DNA of 64,000 bases from NCBI GenBank assembly GCA_029204225.1, contig MU831851.1:1-64000 (forward strand). Direction: 5' to 3'. The DNA comes from Diphasiastrum complanatum (lineage: Eukaryota; Streptophyta; Lycopodiopsida; Lycopodiales; Lycopodiaceae). Shown in pieces: positions 24,301-34,867 of this stretch. Both the position numbers and the translations under genes were made by a program. The notes below the pieces were generated by a model, which saw nothing but the letters and a program-made list of their open reading frames with translations, ran no database searches and was not told where the DNA came from. The first letter of the stretch is position 1; every line of letters begins with the position of its first letter.

Positions 24301-25331
24301 ATCATTCACTTTACTTTAGAATTAGTGCTAATGATGTTACAATCCTTCTAATTTATGTGGATGACATTATTTTAAGTGGAGGGAACAAGGAAGATATAGA
24401 AGATATCAAGAAAGCACTAAAAAAGGAATTTGAAGTGCATGATCTTGGTCTTTTGAGCTATATCTTAGGAATAGAAGTAATTAGAACTTCTCAAATCACT
24501 TTTATTTCACAAGAGAAGTATGCTATTTCTATTCTCAATAGATTTCATATGGTAGATGCAAATCCTATTGATACACCTATGGAATCACATGTAAAGCTAA
24601 CTATAAGAGGTAATGAAAGATCCTTCGAGGACATTACTCTCTATAGGAAGCTAATAGGTTCTCTTATATATCTAACCATCACAAGACCTGATTTATCTTA
24701 TTGTGTTGGTAGATTAAGCCAATTCATGCAAGATCCTAGCATAGAACATTGGAAACTAGGAAAGAGGATCTTGAGATACATCTCGGGAACAAAAGATTTT
24801 GGCATTGTTTATAGAGGCTCATCACCTAACTTATTTGGTTTTTCAGATTCAGATTTTGCAGGAGACCTTATGGATAGAAAATCCATAAATGCACATGCTA
24901 TTTTCATAGGTGATGGAGCTATCTCATGGATGTCGAAGAAACAAGCAACTATATCACTTTCTTCTAGTGAGGCCGAGTACAAAGCTTTGACATCATGCAC
25001 AAAGGAGATGGTGTGGATCAAGAGGATGATTATGGAGCTTCATTTGCTGGATTTTTCAGAGAGTCCAATCATCTTTTGTGACAACCTTTCAGCCCAAAGT
25101 CTAGCAAGCAATCCGGTTTTCCATGCAAGGAGCAAACATATCGAGGTGGCTTACCATTTTGTGAGAGAACAAGTGTTGGCAAAAGAGATCAAGCTTGAAC
25201 ATGTCCCATCAAAGGAATGTGTGGCTGATATCTTTACCAAAGCATTGGGAAAGGACTTATTTTTCAAGCATAGAACAAGTCTTGGTGTACTTTCTAAATC
25301 TATGCTAAAACTAGTTGAAGAGGGAGTGTGA
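21381..25331 (+). CDS. Ty1/copia Gag-Pol polyprotein, intact (element A)
   Basis: 1316 residues without a break, within the usual size for plant copia. Order: Gag core (about 1-195), basic linker, zinc knuckle CX2CX4HX4C (C245, C248, H253, C258), protease Asp-Ser-Gly (306-308), integrase N-terminal HHCC zinc site (H439, H444, C473, C476), integrase core D,D-35-E triad (D503, D565, E601), Pro/Ser linker (about 720-800), reverse transcriptase (about 825-1070; D907 and the Tyr-Val-Asp-Asp at 992-995), RNase H (about 1150-1290; D1156, E1197, D1234). The ATG at 21381 has a good plant context (AACATGGCT). The TGA stop (25329-25331) lies inside the 3' LTR, which begins at 25327. Gag and Pol share one frame, as is usual for plant copia. 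All catalytic residues I can identify are present, so it is likely competent. Confidence 0.96.
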   Translation: MATNGGYMLESNDRLTSLNYSTWKVRMESLLEMNELMDIVVGVEERPLAPQEQLRYDKRAKKALHMIKMNVTNELIKEVGKCTSSSEAWEALKKVYESKSTSRVLTLRRQIFSCMQKKSENGHAFVLRVKALNDELACINDGINNEELVQVILNGLLDDHANLVQSYAIQKCLPSVGDLQEVLLAEEFRLQARVGASSTSQGGEEEAMFSKGKFKGKGKSNWSKGQDQGEHSTFGKKKDRSKLKCFYCGVKGHFASDCFKKKRDQGEKQTNLTIDEGGDELLSNDAFVMSSCLLANHGDIDPWWIDSGATSHMTYHKEYFSSLMAFDGDRKVIYTANDGECAIKGIGTIPISLSTNRNIELKDVLLIPSITKNLLSVSQMLDKGFKVEFDGDACLIKKGCSIIAKGKRQGKLFKLDACVVANQVGCMANEQMSIQEVWHKRMGHLNYKALEVIAKKEVVRGLPKSLTCLNHVCEECALSKSHRLPYTRSISRSKMPFSLLHSDIHGVTTISNGGAKMYVTFIDDFSRFCWVYLLKSKDEVFDVFVKFKVAIETQFTTKIKCLRSDNGGEYISNKFKAFCDEHGIKREYTCPRTPQQNGVAERKNRTLCESAKAMRLNANLPKPFWSDALLCANFLCNRWPSVVLEGKTPFEALFGTKPNVKFLRTFGCICYFNITLDDRTKEDPSSRKGIFVGYSEVSKAYRIYVPSIKKVFTSRDVIFDEGNIPKVVSSDDGVVATNVLDDNGVDDTLDVDVEEASSSQIPRRTPRHKVKPSRLTYDGKGKQVVDGSNYAFLTSFDVPSCVDEARQKEEWIQAMDLEFEALMKNNTWRLVELPKGKSAIGCKWIFKVKTNQDGSINKLKARLVAKGYAQEHGIDYEETFAPVAKMVSIRVIISLATLYGWDLWQLDISNAFLNGDLEEEVYMEQPESYVSHSKPNHVCFLQKSLYGLKQAPRSWYARLNSFLLSQNFTMSEYDHSLYFRISANDVTILLIYVDDIILSGGNKEDIEDIKKALKKEFEVHDLGLLSYILGIEVIRTSQITFISQEKYAISILNRFHMVDANPIDTPMESHVKLTIRGNERSFEDITLYRKLIGSLIYLTITRPDLSYCVGRLSQFMQDPSIEHWKLGKRILRYISGTKDFGIVYRGSSPNLFGFSDSDFAGDLMDRKSINAHAIFIGDGAISWMSKKQATISLSSSEAEYKALTSCTKEMVWIKRMIMELHLLDFSESPIIFCDNLSAQSLASNPVFHARSKHIEVAYHFVREQVLAKEIKLEHVPSKECVADIFTKALGKDLFFKHRTSLGVLSKSMLKLVEEGV
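25317..25326 (+). promoter_or_regulatory. Polypurine tract of A
   Basis: GAAGAGGGAG directly before the 3' LTR. It would prime plus-strand DNA synthesis, and it also encodes the last residues of the polyprotein. Confidence 0.85.
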
Positions 25332-25979
25332 AAAATTGTCAACTAGTAGTATTTTCCTAACTTGAGATTTTGTAGGCCTATGGCCAAATAAAAGTTAGAG
25401 ATAGGTTCATACATGTATGTAGAGGCCCAAAGTATGTGTACACTACTTTTGAGGTCACATTAATTAGAGGAGGTCGAGTGTGGAGCTCTTCTATTGGCTC
25501 ATAATTTGGTGCATTCCTATTTGACCAAATTTCTAGGTATATGGGTGAATCCTATTGGACCCCAATTTTAGCCTATCATAAGACAAGTGGCCAAGAGGCA
25601 CTATGGCTGCTATAAATAGCCATCTCCACGAGTATGTACACATCTCATTTTCATTCTATTGAATGAATGTTATGCTCTTTGAAGGTCCATCTTCTTCTCT
25701 CTCACTTTTTTGTTCATATCTTGCATTCTAGCCACTAGAATTGTGATTTCTTTGTTGCTATGGCTTCACACGTGTGAAATGCAGGTTGTAGGCTCTGAAG
25801 TACGGACAGGGACAGCAAGTTTCTGTTTGTGGAAGCTTATGATCAGATTTTGATGTTTAGTTGATGTTTAGTATGCTTAACATCACAATTTCTATCATTT
25901 TTTCAATCTAGATGTGCATAACTTCCATGGCCAAGATCTTTATGAAACTTTAGCATCTTTTGGATCTGAGTTTTTCACA
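25327..25979 (+). repeat. 3' LTR of element A
   Basis: Same length (653 bp) and, by eye, same sequence as the 5' LTR. It is followed at once by the second CAAAT target copy. Confidence 0.95.
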
Positions 25980-26717
25980 CAAATCACAAGCATACCACAA
26001 CAACCAATAGCATACTCAAGATCTAAACCCTACTTATGTCTCATACGATAAGCAAGATCCAAACCCTCAGCATACTACACACAAGAATTTACTCTACACA
26101 CTAGTAGCCACACTAGAGCATATGCAATACAAGCAAAAAAGATCTCTCCTCCTCCCAATGGGTGCCCTACTCCCCTTATATAGATGGCAATTGGTACCCT
26201 CCAATACACTATGGAGTTCCACGCACATCTAATGAGAAAGAGAGAGGCCTAGAGGAGTTCAAGAGCCTTCATAGGCTTATGGAAGGTCATCAGACAACTT
26301 TCATAACTTATGACTCTTTGATTGCTATTCTTGTGGAACTTGAAACTCAATGGACCCTTTGGGAGGGCGCCCTCCCACTAGGACCCATTGCCCAAGTTGT
26401 GCAAGTATACTTTGGTCCAAGACCAATAAAGTGATATGGTTCAAGTTTGAAGCCCAAGGTTTAGAAAAATAGTCATCCAATGACTTTCTAATACCTCTCT
26501 AGGTTCCATACCTCCATCCAAGGCATAGACACCTACCTGCCCTTATCCAAGGACACTAGTACCTTAATCTAAGACACCTACCCTTATTTCTAAGGGTATC
26601 CCATATCCAAGGGTCATGTGACTCCATACCTCCGACCAAGGTCTAGTCACTTGTCTATCCTTATCCAAGGATACATACCCTTAATCCTAAGGGTAACTTA
26701 CCATTTACCCCCCAACA
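25980..26717 (-). repeat. Gypsy K 5' LTR, outer part
   Basis: Read on the minus strand it begins TGTTGGGGGGTAAATGG at 26717, a common plant LTR start, and carries a TATATAAG promoter-like box (plus strand 26175-26182). With 19868-20118 this gives an LTR of about 990 bp. An open stretch at 26162-26434 is inside it and is not called as a gene. Confidence 0.5.
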
Positions 26718-26792
26718 CTAAATGGACCAATAGGCGTCTGAAGTACTGCTAGTTACATAGGTATGTAACAACTTTCATCACATACACCACCC

Positions 26793-29700
26793 GTGGACTT
26801 GCACGAAGAGATGTCCCAAGAAGAAACAACACACGAGGATGCGCCATTCACATTGCATGATCACGAGGGGGACATGGATGACATGATGGATGCATTCTTC
26901 ACAAACCCACCCGAGATGATGCGTGGCTTGGCATCCAATCCTTTGTATGAGGATGCAGAAATGTCAAAGTTGCGAGCTTGTTTGCTACTTTTGAACTTGC
27001 AAACTAAGTAAAGGTGGCTGGATGCGAGCGTGACAGAGTTGTTTGGGTAAGCTTGCTTGCTTCATGATGTGTGTTATAGACAAATTGCTCTATTTTTTTT
27101 TTTAATTCATGTGTTGCGAGAAACTATATATAATTAACTACATAAATTTATATTTTGTCATAGTTTGCTCATAAAACTGTTGCCCCCAAATAACACCATG
27201 ACGACATCTCGACAAGAAGCAAGAAAATGCTATCCGCAATTGGCATGGATTACAAGAGCATCCATGCATGTCCCAACGATTGCATCTTATATCGAGATGA
27301 GTTTGAGGAGGCAAGCACATGTCCACGCTGTAGGAAACACCACTACAGGCAAGATTTACAAGGAGCGACCATACTTGCCAAGGTGGTAAGACATTTTTCC
27401 ATCATACCCAGGATACGCCACATGTTTAAGTATAATTTGCGGAGCTAATGACATGACATTCGAGCAATCGTTCATCCGATGATACTATGAAAATCCTTGC
27501 CGATTCTCCAACATCGAAATGCGTGGATGCTACCTGGCATGAGTTTAGGGATGAGCCTCGTCATTTGCATTTGCGGTTGGCCATGGATGGTGTGACTCCA
27601 TTCGGTTTGCGCTCCACATCATGGTCCACTTGGCCGGTGTCCTTGTAAACTACAACATCTCTCCTTGGCTAAGTATAAAGAAGGGGCACCTAATGCTCGT
27701 CTTTCTTATCCCCAAAAAATACAAGACAAAAAATATGGACATGTATATGGCTCCCTTGATAGATGAGCTAAATATTCTATGGCAAGGAGTTCAAGTGAGT
27801 GATATATCAAGACCACTGAAACAAAGAGATTTTGTGGTTAAAGGGGATCTTGATGTGGACGATGCATGACTTTTCTGGCTATGGGGAACGTTTAGATGAG
27901 ATATCCTTGTTATTGGTTTGATTCATTCTATCATATTAAATTTTATGTGCATTCACAAATTTTCTTTCAATTCGAACGTTGGACCCATGATTAAGTTGGC
28001 TGTTTTGTAACAATGTAGGGCTCCAAACTAGTGGTTACAATTCGTGCCCCGTTTGTGGCGAGTGTTTGCAAGCACGTCACTCACAACATCTACGAAAGAT
28101 AATTTATGAGGGCCACACTCGATACCTTCCACCCGATCACCCTATACGTGATGGGCTTGATGGCGAACATCCTTATTCCATGAAGGTACAATACATATTT
28201 GGGCCAATTAATGGTGCATGTCATTTATTTATTTTATGATTACCCTCTTTATGTTTCTTCTAATGATATATAATCTGCATTAAATGTGTGTGCTTGTTTG
28301 TTAATATTGTAGGCAAGTGATTGGCTTCAAATTTGGAGATCCAATCAACATCTACGGTGACTCCCTCTCGGCATGAAGAGGTTATCAATATTTCATGAAC
28401 TCCCATATTGGAGAGAATGGTTGATAAACCATCTTTTGGACCCTATGCAGATATTCAAGAATGTCGGGAGCACAATTTGGGGCACTTGACCGGGTCAAAA
28501 GATAAAAAAGACACACGAGATGACCTTAAAGAAGTGGGAAAGGTGGCCGATTTATGGCCACAAACTGTGGGGACTTCGATTGTCGTACCAAAGGCCCCAT
28601 GGATCTTATCGAGGAGAGAAGAGACGATTGTAAAGAGGGCAATAGCCTCTTTTCGAACTCCGACATGACACATGAGATGCCTAAAGGGTGCCTTCACAAG
28701 GGACAACAAGCTAAGTGAACTAAAGTCTCATGAGTGGCATAAATTTTTACAGGTTGGCATGGCATGTTTTTTGACTTTTTTTCCACATCAACATTGTCGA
28801 TTACATTTTATAGCATGTCTTGTAATTTCCTGATGATCTCATTGCGCATATATGTATCTCAATGATCATGACCAAATTGTTTCTTGTGCATGCAGTTTGT
28901 GTTTCTCTTGGTGTTGAAGGGGTCTTTATAGAGGAGTTAAGGAGTGCAATCTACAAAATCAGTGATTTGGTGAGGTACAGTGAATGCGCTTGCGATTCAC
29001 ATCATTTTTTCTTGGGGTGATTCAAGATGATGATCTTACTAACACGTACGTCATTGTTGTTTCTCTTTCTTATGAAGATACATTTCATCCAAAGAGATAC
29101 CGCTGGCATCCATTGAGGCGGCAAGTCAAAGCTCCATCGAGGCAGCGTGTTTGATCGAGAAGCACTTTTCCACATCCATTCTCACCATTCAAATGCATCT
29201 CATTGTGCATTTGGTAGATGAGGTGGCCATTGCAGGTACATCATCTACTTTCATCAATTGCCTATTCTTAGTCCATCCTAGACTATTGTTATTGTGATCA
29301 TTCCCACAACCAGGAAGTAACAGAGAGAGAGCGGGAATATGCAATGGGGTGTGAATTACATGTAAGCTATGATGATCAACATTCACATGTTTATTAATAC
29401 GTGCAATTTTGTACATGTTTGTTGTATCCCTAACACATTTACTTCCATTTCGTTCAGTACAAAAAATACAATGCACTTTGGTCGCATGGACGACACTTTC
29501 ATATAGAGCGCATTGACAAAAATAGAAACACGTACGATTGTGGAGTCATGGCAAATTTTACCCAAGAGAGTCGAGCAAGCATGACGGACACCGATTTACT
29601 CTCTTCTCAACTTGATTATTGTGGGACAATCAATGACATCCTCGAAGTTGGATTTAGACAATTCGTCGTTTTTATATTTGATGTCAAACGGTTTAAAGTT

Positions 29701-30100
29701 ATTTGCAATGGTCTCAATGCAACTGTCAGGAAAGATGAGAGTGGTTATTTTGCCATTGACTCCACCAAGCTTTGGACAGATAAAAGCGACACATTTGTTT
29801 TTCTACAACAATGTGAGCAGGTACATTTCTTTGATGTCTTCAATATGTCTATGCTCTTTTGTTGTCAATCAATTGATTTTTAGTATTGTACTGCAAAAAA
29901 TGTATATTTTGTATAGTAATACGCAAGCAACTGTAGCATACCTATGGATATTAACTACAAGTCAACATTTATGGTAACATCGATCGATTGTAGAGCTATA
30001 GGAAATATTGGGTTAGACTTAAAAATAGACTCATTTGGTTTGGCGGATTTGTCGCATGATGATGCGGCAAATGATAACAATGAACCACCAAATGAATGAG
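26793..30100 (+). pseudogene. CACTA (En/Spm) TNP2-type transposase, degenerate
   Basis: Several conserved TNP2 blocks occur in order on the plus strand. They are an acidic N-terminal block (26793-27010); a block with Met-Asp-Tyr-Lys-Ser-Ile-His-Ala-Cys-Pro-Asn-Asp-Cys and a Cys-Pro-Arg-Cys zinc-like pair (27165-27450); a block with Trp-Leu-Ser-Ile-Lys-Lys-Gly-His (27640-27870); a Cys-Pro-Val-Cys-Gly-Glu block (about 28020-28190); the block ending Lys-Ser-His-Glu-Trp-His-Lys-Phe-Leu-Gln (28380-28750); a His-Leu-Val-Asp-Glu-Val-Ala-Ile-Ala-Gly motif (about 29205-29235); and the C-terminal block (29470-29820). A GT...AG intron is readable at 27047-27163. Stops and shifts interrupt most blocks. 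No CACTA terminal repeats were found. Confidence 0.8.
27047..27163 (+). other. Intron within the TNP2 pseudogene
   Basis: Starts GTAAGC and ends TCATAG after a T-rich tract; the conserved TNP2 coding blocks meet across it. It is 117 bp, a normal plant intron size. Confidence 0.6.
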
Positions 30101-30870
30101 TGAGACTGTACGATGTATTTCAATTCATTACGCAATGCGGGATGTATAATTGGCAGTTTTACCCAGCTTTCCAAACAAAGCAGAATCTGAAATGGGTCAA
30201 GAAATAGATTTTCTACCTTAGTAACTCCAAACTTAGCGAATGGTGTGAAAGAGTGAAGTGTGACGATAAACGCCCAAGAGCTTCAACTAGCTATAGATCA
30301 GAGCGACTGCACCTTCTGATTCCAGCACCATTTACAGCAAATGAGATATTGTGTTATCAGCCGATTGCAGTGCAATGCAGCAACAGCTGAATTAGGAGCA
30401 GCAACTGAATGAACGAGCTATGGCATGGAGAGAGAAATGGGTTTTCTATTCCACTTTGGTTTTTATAGTTTCATGTGTTGTCGATGCACCTCAGCAAGCC
30501 TCAACCGTAAGATTGCATCGTGATTGCACAGATCAGACGAGTTAACTCGTTGTTCTTAAATACCTGTAATTTTTTTTCAAGTGTATTTAGAAGTTGCCTT
30601 AAATGGCATAATTTTTTGTACTTTTAAAGATTATGAGAAATAAATATTTTACAAATTTGTAAGGTGCTATTACTATTTTTAATAATCTTGAGAAGCACCT
30701 TACCAAAATGTAAGGTTCATTTGCTATTTTTAAAAAGTCGGACAGATTCCAATCTGTTATTTTTGAAAAGTCAATATTCTAAAAAATTAAAAAATTAAAA
30801 AAAAAAACTACTGGTACTTACGGCGGGGAAGGTTCCTACCCTAGGGCCTTCCCTTATACATAATTCTAAT
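30101..30870. other. Non-coding stretch with a 10-bp inverted repeat
   Basis: No gene is seen. GTAAGGTGCT (30659-30668) pairs with AGCACCTTAC (30694-30703) across a 25-base loop, and GTAAGG recurs at 30710. This could be a subterminal repeat of the CACTA element or a small hairpin. A-rich runs lie at 30780-30810. Confidence 0.35.
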
Positions 30871-30871
30871 C

Positions 30872-31453
30872 TCACATGAGCCCTAGATTGTCATGCTTTT
30901 CATTTTGAAGTCTCATTTTCACATCTTTTGAAGGAGTTTCTGATTGACTGCATCTTGACGACATGGCTTGAGTGAATCCTTTAGCCACCAGCCATGCTTT
31001 CCATTTTGCAATGGAACCATCAAAGTTGATCTTCTTCTTGAAGATCCACTTATTGTTGATAACTCTCTTGTGAGTGGGGAAGTCGACCAGTGTCCAGGTC
31101 TGATTTGTCAAAAGTGAGTTGTACTCGCTTTCCATAGCTTCTTGTCACTTCATAACATCTTTGGAGTTAATTTCTTCTGCTAGGCTCTCTGGTTCTTCTG
31201 ATGAAGTCCAGAATGATTGAGGTGCATACCTCTCAGGAACTGTCCGAGTCCGTGAGGATCTACGGACGTTTGGTTGACCAAAATGCAATGATGCTTCTTC
31301 TTGAATTTCTCCAGCTCTGTTCGAGCTAGCTTGGTCTGGTCTGATGACAGGTACTATCGGTTGCTCGGCTTCTGTAGCTATAGTTGTGGGTTCTGTAGAA
31401 GGAACATCAACGTTGGAAGAATCTATGCTACATAAAATAGGATGAAATGACAT
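30872..31453 (-). pseudogene. copia M linker and RT start, fragment
   Basis: Read leftwards: a Pro/Thr/Ser-rich linker with an Arg-Arg-Ser-Ser-Arg-Thr-Arg motif (31453-31145), one stop, then the RT entry region (31135-30990) with Leu-Val-Asp-Phe-Pro, Asn-Lys-Trp-Ile-Phe-Lys-Lys-Lys and Trp-Leu-Val-Ala-Lys-Gly-Phe-Thr-Gln. It ends before the RT active site. Integrase and RNase H are missing. It abuts plus-strand element N. Confidence 0.75.
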
Positions 31454-31659
31454 AGCATCATGTATCGATAGCTGTTTGAAATCATAGTATGTATGTCAAG
31501 CCTCGAAAACCTCTGTTCTTGTCAGTAAAGCATTACTATGGCATCATCAATTAGGACACTTGAATTATACATCCATTTCATACATGTCTAAATGATCCCT
31601 AGTACTTGATTTTGACTATCCATCTCACAAAGTTGACCTCCCTTTCTGTCATAGCTGCA

Positions 31660-33393
31660 TCCTTAAATCGAGTCAAAGGCATGCATCAAAATATTTGTTA
31701 GGGGTATTTTATTACCCTTATTGACGAATATTCAAGAAGAATAGATGTTTATTTCATTAAGCAGAAATCAGAGTCTTTCAACGGGTTTCAACAATTCAAA
31801 GTGCATGCAGAAAATCAAACTGACAAAAGAATTAATGCACTGACTGAAAATGGGGAAGAATATATGTCTACTGAATTAAAGGAGTATTGCCTTAACAACG
31901 ATATCGAACAACAATACATTATCTCATCTTCACCTCAGTCAAATGGTCTTGTTGAGAGAAAGAACAAAACCTTAGTTGAATTAGCAAAGTGTATGTTATC
32001 ACATGCAACACTTCCAAAGCCCTTCTAGGCTGAAGCAATTTTAGCTATAGCTTATATTCAGAACATATGTCCTACTAAAGGTCTCTCAGACAAAATACCA
32101 TACGAAGTTTGGACAGGTTCCAGACGTTCTTTATCAAACTTACGAGTTTTTGGATGTATCACTAATGTGCAAATTTCACGTGGTCTCATGAAGAAGCTCA
32201 AATTTTAGAGTATCAAGTCTATTTTCATCAGCTACGCTACTTCAGATAAAGCTTATAAGTTGTATGATCCTATCGAGTCGAAGATATTCACTAGCCAAGA
32301 TGTCATCTTCATCGAAGATCAGTTTATTGACCTCAAAGGAAAAGGCAAAGCTCATATTGTCGAACTTTTGGACTCTTTTAGAACATCGAATTTTCAAGTT
32401 CCAAATTCAACTATTCCTATTGAAGGTCCAAGCTTGTCTACTCCCGACGAACAACTTATCAACAGTGAAGCTGAAGATGATGATGTCGCAGTTCAGCAAT
32501 TATAGCATGATGCAGATCAACTTCAATCATCACCCAGAAGATCGACAAGAGTCAGCAAACCACTTAACAAGTTTATCGACGAGTCTACAACTTACCTTGT
32601 TCAAGAGCCGACGACTATCGAAGAGGCACTCATCAGCCCACTTTTGATCTCTGGAAAGAAACTATGGATAAAGAGCATTCATCTCTTATCAAGAATCAGA
32701 CTTGGACAATCGTCAAATTATCTGCCAACAGAAATGTAGTTTAGTGCAAATGGTTATTCAAAATCAAGTACAAGACAGATGGAAGTATTGATCAAATAAA
32801 GACTCGACTTGTAGCCAAATGATTCTCTCATGTATTGAGCATCGACTACACTGAGACCTTCGGTCCAGTAGTTAAACATTCTTCTATCAGACTTCCATTG
32901 CAATTTGAAAATAAAAATAAAATGGATGTAAGACAACATATCTTAATGGAGTTACCAAACAAGACATCTACATGGTGCAACCTGAAGGTTACAATATCGA
33001 AGGTAAACACAATCATGTGTGTAAACTCCATAAAGCACTTTATGTCTTGAAGCAATCTAGTCGAGCACGATTTTAGGGGATCAATACTTTCCTTACTGAT
33101 CATGGCTACACACCAAGCTCTTTAGATTCGAATGTCTACTTCAAGTCTGTAAAACATTTCTTTATCATTATCACTTTGTATGTGGACACCACATTGCTTT
33201 TTAGCAACAATATCGATTTGATAAAGAAAGCCAAAACAATGCTATATGCCGAACTTGACATGATCGATCTGGGTGAAGCTCATTACTGTCTAGGTATTCA
33301 GATCCAAAGAGATATAAAATAGAAGTTGATCTATATTTCTCAGCAAACATACATTCATAATGTCTTAATCAAGCATTAGAGAAGTTTTGAGTT
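31660..33393 (+). pseudogene. copia N integrase-RT, first part
   Basis: Integrase core from about 31710 (Leu-Ile-Asp-Glu-Tyr-Ser-Arg region), with Glu-Asn-Gly-Glu-Glu-Tyr near 31842 where Asp-Asn-Gly-Gly-Glu-Tyr is usual, and Pro-Gln-Ser-Asn-Gly-Leu-Val-Glu near 31935. A linker (32260-32505) and RT pieces follow, with Tyr-Val-Asp-Thr in place of Tyr-Val-Asp-Asp near 33180, so the RT would be inactive even if in frame. Many stops. It is interrupted at 33394 by a MITE-like insert and resumes at 33733. Its RT is the same subfamily as element I at 57 kb. Confidence 0.8.
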
Positions 33394-33732
33394 CCAAAAA
33401 GACCCTTTAAAAATTCGTGCAAGATGTCTGTTTTATAATTAAAATATTATAACACTAATACTTTTGACTTGCCATAACTTTTTAATTGTAGCTCAAAAGT
33501 ATGTCATCTAACATATCATTGGAAAGCCCTTGTTAAGCGCTTTCCAATGCACCAAACTTTGCTAAATTTGGACTTACCACTAAAAAGTTATGTCATTTTC
33601 AGTATGGAATCAAAATGTGGACTCAAAAAGTTACGTTACGTAGATTTCAAATTTGAGTGTTTTGATTGGTCCATGTGTAAGAAAAAGTTGAGAAAAAATA
33701 TAAAAAGAATCTTTACAAACGGTCTTTTTTGG
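33394..33732. mobile_element. MITE-like insert within copia N
   Basis: About 339 bp, AT-rich, without coding capacity. Ends are inverted: CCAAAAAGACCCTTTAAA at the left, and the complement of the right end reads CCAAAAAAGACCGTTTG. An internal hairpin has perfect 10-bp arms (33520-33529 and 33541-33550, ATTGGAAAGC/GCTTTCCAAT). The related element I lacks this sequence at the same place in RT. The target duplication is not clear. Confidence 0.55.
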
Positions 33733-33925
33733 ATTGAGAACTCCTCTAATGTATAATCTGATGAATTGCAAATTAGCTCTCTCACCAATGGATCCAAGAC
33801 TCAAGATGTCGAAGGACCAATGTCCCCAAACAATCGAAGAGAAGGAGCATATGCATGAGTATTCCTATCATTTTTTTGGCTGCGTAATGTGTATATATTC
33901 ACCAACTTATCATTTGCTCGGTTAG
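33733..33925 (+). pseudogene. copia N RT, second part
   Basis: The frame resumes after the insert with the segment Asn-Cys-Lys-Leu-Ala-Leu-Ser-Pro-Met-Asp-Pro and continues towards the start of the RNase H-side region, ending at about 33925. The same segment occurs in element I near 56870-56830. RNase H is missing. Confidence 0.7.
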
Positions 33926-33929
33926 CATA

Positions 33930-34438
33930 ATCATCTAGTTTATTGCGATCAATCGGCCGTTCAGAGCGCAATTGTATTGTTCTTTCTCTCTGTTATCACG
34001 AAGTATTGTCTAAGAAAGAATGCACCTCTATCTGCATTCAGACTGTATTTTCTACACGAGTAATCTATCAAAGTTCCAGTAATCTAGGTTGTGTATGCTG
34101 AATTCTTATTTCATTTTTATTGTCAGATAGATTCATGCTCGTAGATAAACTTACTAGTAGATTAAATCGTTTCATATGACTGATAGCAGTGCTCGATCTG
34201 TTGCTCCATTAGCACATCTAAATTGCTTTTGCAAAGCTAAATCTGAAACTAAAGTAGCTTATGTATGGCTATCCATGGAATTGACTATCTAGATCAGCGA
34301 CTTTGTATCTGATCAACTAAGACAAACTTCGATTTATCGTTGTCTGTCTAAATCCGATAGACATCGCTACATGCATCGAGGATTCCATGTTGCTGCGACA
34401 GACATTGTCGGTTGATTCACCATTTGAGATTCCCAACA
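33930..34438 (+). repeat. LTR of the N family (left edge not mapped)
   Basis: Its right edge, CCCAACA at 34438, is directly followed by a primer site. The RT remnant of the same family lies to its left and Gag to its right, so the order is internal region - LTR - internal region. Confidence 0.55.
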
Positions 34439-34450
34439 TGGTATCAGAGC
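34439..34450 (+). promoter_or_regulatory. tRNA-iMet primer-binding site of N family
   Basis: TGGTATCAGAGC with no spacer after the LTR. Confidence 0.85.
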
Positions 34451-34584
34451 AACGTCTCTAATTCTGTGAAGTGCACTTAGAGCATAATCAAAACGATTGT
34501 TCTGAAATAGTGTAGACATTTTCTATAATTGTTTCTAGTCATATTAATCTAATATCTACATTAAACTCATCCCAAAATTCCAAA

Positions 34585-34860
34585 TGGATTTGCAATCGAA
34601 GGCTGCTCTAATGGTAGAAAAACTAGATGGTCGATCTACCACTTGTGGAAATTGAAGATGAGGGTAGTACTGATGGCCAAGGAAATTCGGGAAATAGATG
34701 CTGGAACTGAACTACTTCCCAGTGTCGATGAGCAAGCCATTTCCAAAAATGGAAGCTCAGTGATGGCAAGGCTTTTGCCTTCTTGATCACCCTTAACTCT
34801 CCGACACACAAATTGGCCATATCAGACAAGCCCAATCTTCGAAAGAGGCTTGGGACATAT
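34585..34860 (+). pseudogene. copia N-family Gag start, truncated
   Basis: ATG at 34585, about 135 bp after the primer site. The reading has shifts but keeps Gag-core features: Lys-Leu-Asp-Gly early, Asp-Glu-Gln-Ala-Ile, Lys-Ala-Phe-Ala-Phe, and Asp-Thr-Gln-Ile-Gly-His followed by Ala-Trp-Asp-Ile-Leu. It ends at about 34860 where minus-strand copia E begins. Confidence 0.7.
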
Positions 34861-34867
34861 TGAGTAG

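Larger units (their letters stand above)
20114..25984 (+). mobile_element. Complete Ty1/copia element A with target duplication
   Basis: Two 653-bp LTRs (20119-20771 and 25327-25979), both TG...CA, with equal length and no difference seen by eye; a 5-bp target duplication CAAAT (20114-20118 and 25980-25984); a primer site directly after the 5' LTR; a purine tract directly before the 3' LTR; and one uninterrupted 1316-codon polyprotein. The element itself is 5861 bp. LTRs are identical at insertion, so lack of divergence implies a recent event. It lies inside what looks like an older gypsy LTR. It is the only apparently autonomous element in the window. Confidence 0.95.

Noticed and set aside
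26162..26434. A 90-codon plus-strand frame
   Set aside because: It lies within the presumed gypsy LTR, lacks any domain, and overlaps the LTR promoter-like box.
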